NCBI RefSeq assembly: GCF_007829335.1
Contig: NZ_VIWO01000007.1
Coordinates: forward strand, 310,001-374,000
Direction of reading: 5' to 3'
Length of the DNA stretch: 64,000 nt
From: Chitinophaga polysaccharea
Lineage (GTDB): Bacteria > Bacteroidota > Bacteroidia > Chitinophagales > Chitinophagaceae
Under the pieces are notes generated by a model. It worked only from the letters and a program-made list of their open reading frames with translations, was not told where the DNA came from and searched no databases. The translations under genes were made by a program, and so were the position numbers. Below, piece by piece: positions 63,432 to 64,000 of the stretch (position 1 is its first letter; each line of letters begins with the position of its first letter).

Positions 63432-64000
63432 ATGGCCGATATAAAAATACCAACTTCCTTTAATATAGACCTTGAATTTGAGTCGGCAGACATCATGAAA
63501 AGGTTTTTAGCCTGGCTGATCGATTTTGCCATACGCGCCGGTTATATACTGGTAGTATACATGGCATTGTTGTCTTTCCGCCCCAACTGGTCCGGCTTTG
63601 ACGTGCTGTTTTTCCTCCTGGTGTTATTCCCGGTAGTACTCTATTTTCCTATTATGGAAATCAGCATGCATGGGAAAACACCCGGAAAAAGGATCACCCA
63701 GTTACAGGTGGTCAGCATGATGGGCAATCCCCCCAGCGTAAGCCAGCACCTGATCAGGTGGATATTCCGGTTGGTAGAATCGCCCCTGGGCGCTTTTGCG
63801 TTGGTACCTGTGATTGTGCCTACTGTAGCCATTGTGCGTACCCCTTACAATCAGCGGCTGGGAGATATTGTAGCGGGTACCATTGTGATTAGTACTAAGA
63901 GAAAAGGCAGCATTGAGGACACTATTTTCCGGGACATGTCAAATACAGACTATCAACCGCAGTTTCCGCAGATTATGAAACTGAGCGACCGGGATATGAA
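63432..64000 (+). CDS. RDD-family membrane protein (C-terminus outside window)
   Basis: Hand-translated from ATG 63432, open to the window end. The N-terminus MADIKIPTSFNIDLEFESAD is cytosolic; the RDD domain begins MKRFLAWLIDFAIRAGYILV with the Arg/Asp (R-x-x-A-x-x-D) signature, then GKTPGKRITQLQVVSMMGNP and YNQRLGDIVAGTIVI. At least three membrane helices. RDD proteins are putative ion transporters or membrane partners. It is divergent from the SpoIIM operon, a standard pairing in Bacteroidetes. A TAAATTTG box lies just before the ATG but the spacing to a -33 box is unconvincing. Confidence 0.9.
   Translation, partial: MADIKIPTSFNIDLEFESADIMKRFLAWLIDFAIRAGYILVVYMALLSFRPNWSGFDVLFFLLVLFPVVLYFPIMEISMHGKTPGKRITQLQVVSMMGNPPSVSQHLIRWIFRLVESPLGAFALVPVIVPTVAIVRTPYNQRLGDIVAGTIVISTKRKGSIEDTIFRDMSNTDYQPQFPQIMKLSDRDM

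Overview
The window is a chromosomal segment of a Bacteroidetes bacterium, most likely a Chitinophaga-like member of the Chitinophagaceae. The evidence is two SusC/SusD outer-membrane uptake pairs (one with an ECF sigma/FecR system), promoters of the Bacteroidetes type (TTG, 19-20 bases, TAnnTTTG), few Shine-Dalgarno sequences, and families typical of the phylum (DUF4254, DUF3467, DUF4397, DUF4974-type FecR, SpoIIM/DUF4129/DUF4350/MoxR/DUF58). I see no phage, insertion sequence or CRISPR array. The region is mostly core chromosome with small accessory islands.

Layout. 1-6315 (minus): ECF sigma factor, FecR anti-sigma factor, SusC with an STN domain, and a SusD cut by the window edge; together a cell-surface-signalling nutrient uptake locus. 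6711-13510 (minus): tRNA-Gln, a GT9 glycosyltransferase with DUF4254, an amino acid permease, an OmpH-like lipoprotein, a glycerophosphodiesterase and a DUF4397 lipoprotein. 13647-14204 (plus): an odd secreted His/Asp/Lys heptad-repeat protein. 14403-31488 (minus): the transcription/translation core: tRNA-Thr, Tyr, Gly, Thr, a tRNA-like element, tuf, tRNA-Trp, secE, nusG, then two paralogous secreted transglutaminase-like genes inserted before rplK-rplA-rplJ-rplL-rpoB-rpoC. hpf, a XerC/D recombinase, rpsU and a cupin gene lie upstream.

33598-41140 is a damage-response island. A LexA-like XRE/S24 repressor with an apparent Ala-Gly cleavage site and Ser/Lys dyad lies near a Y-family polymerase and a DnaE-type polymerase gene. 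Paired operators of the form CTAA-N5-TTAG, with near-identical longer forms TTGCTAA-N5-TTAGCAA, lie at both the repressor gene and the polymerase operon. This fits an SOS-type regulon with a self-regulated repressor and a mutagenic polymerase cassette lacking ImuA. An Xre/RES toxin-antitoxin pair follows directly and has its own promoter. This is the most notable system here, although the operator-repressor link is inferred.

41193-43996 (minus): DUF3467 protein, Ldh2-type dehydrogenase and aspartokinase. 44131-48964 (minus): a second SusC/SusD pair without sigma or STN, preceded by about 1 kb of non-coding DNA carrying four copies of a 10-mer (ATTTTGGTTG) that also occurs upstream of the first SusC. 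50065-54787 (minus): a helix-hairpin-helix plus predicted barrel protein overlapping a PorV-like protein gene, deoxynucleoside kinase and trpS. 54985-57977 (plus): gatC, an ABC ATPase, a cobalamin adenosyltransferase, riboflavin synthase and a secreted unknown. 57978-63313 (minus): the tightly overlapping SpoIIM-DUF4129-DUF4350-MoxR-DUF58 operon, divergent from an RDD membrane protein cut by the window end.
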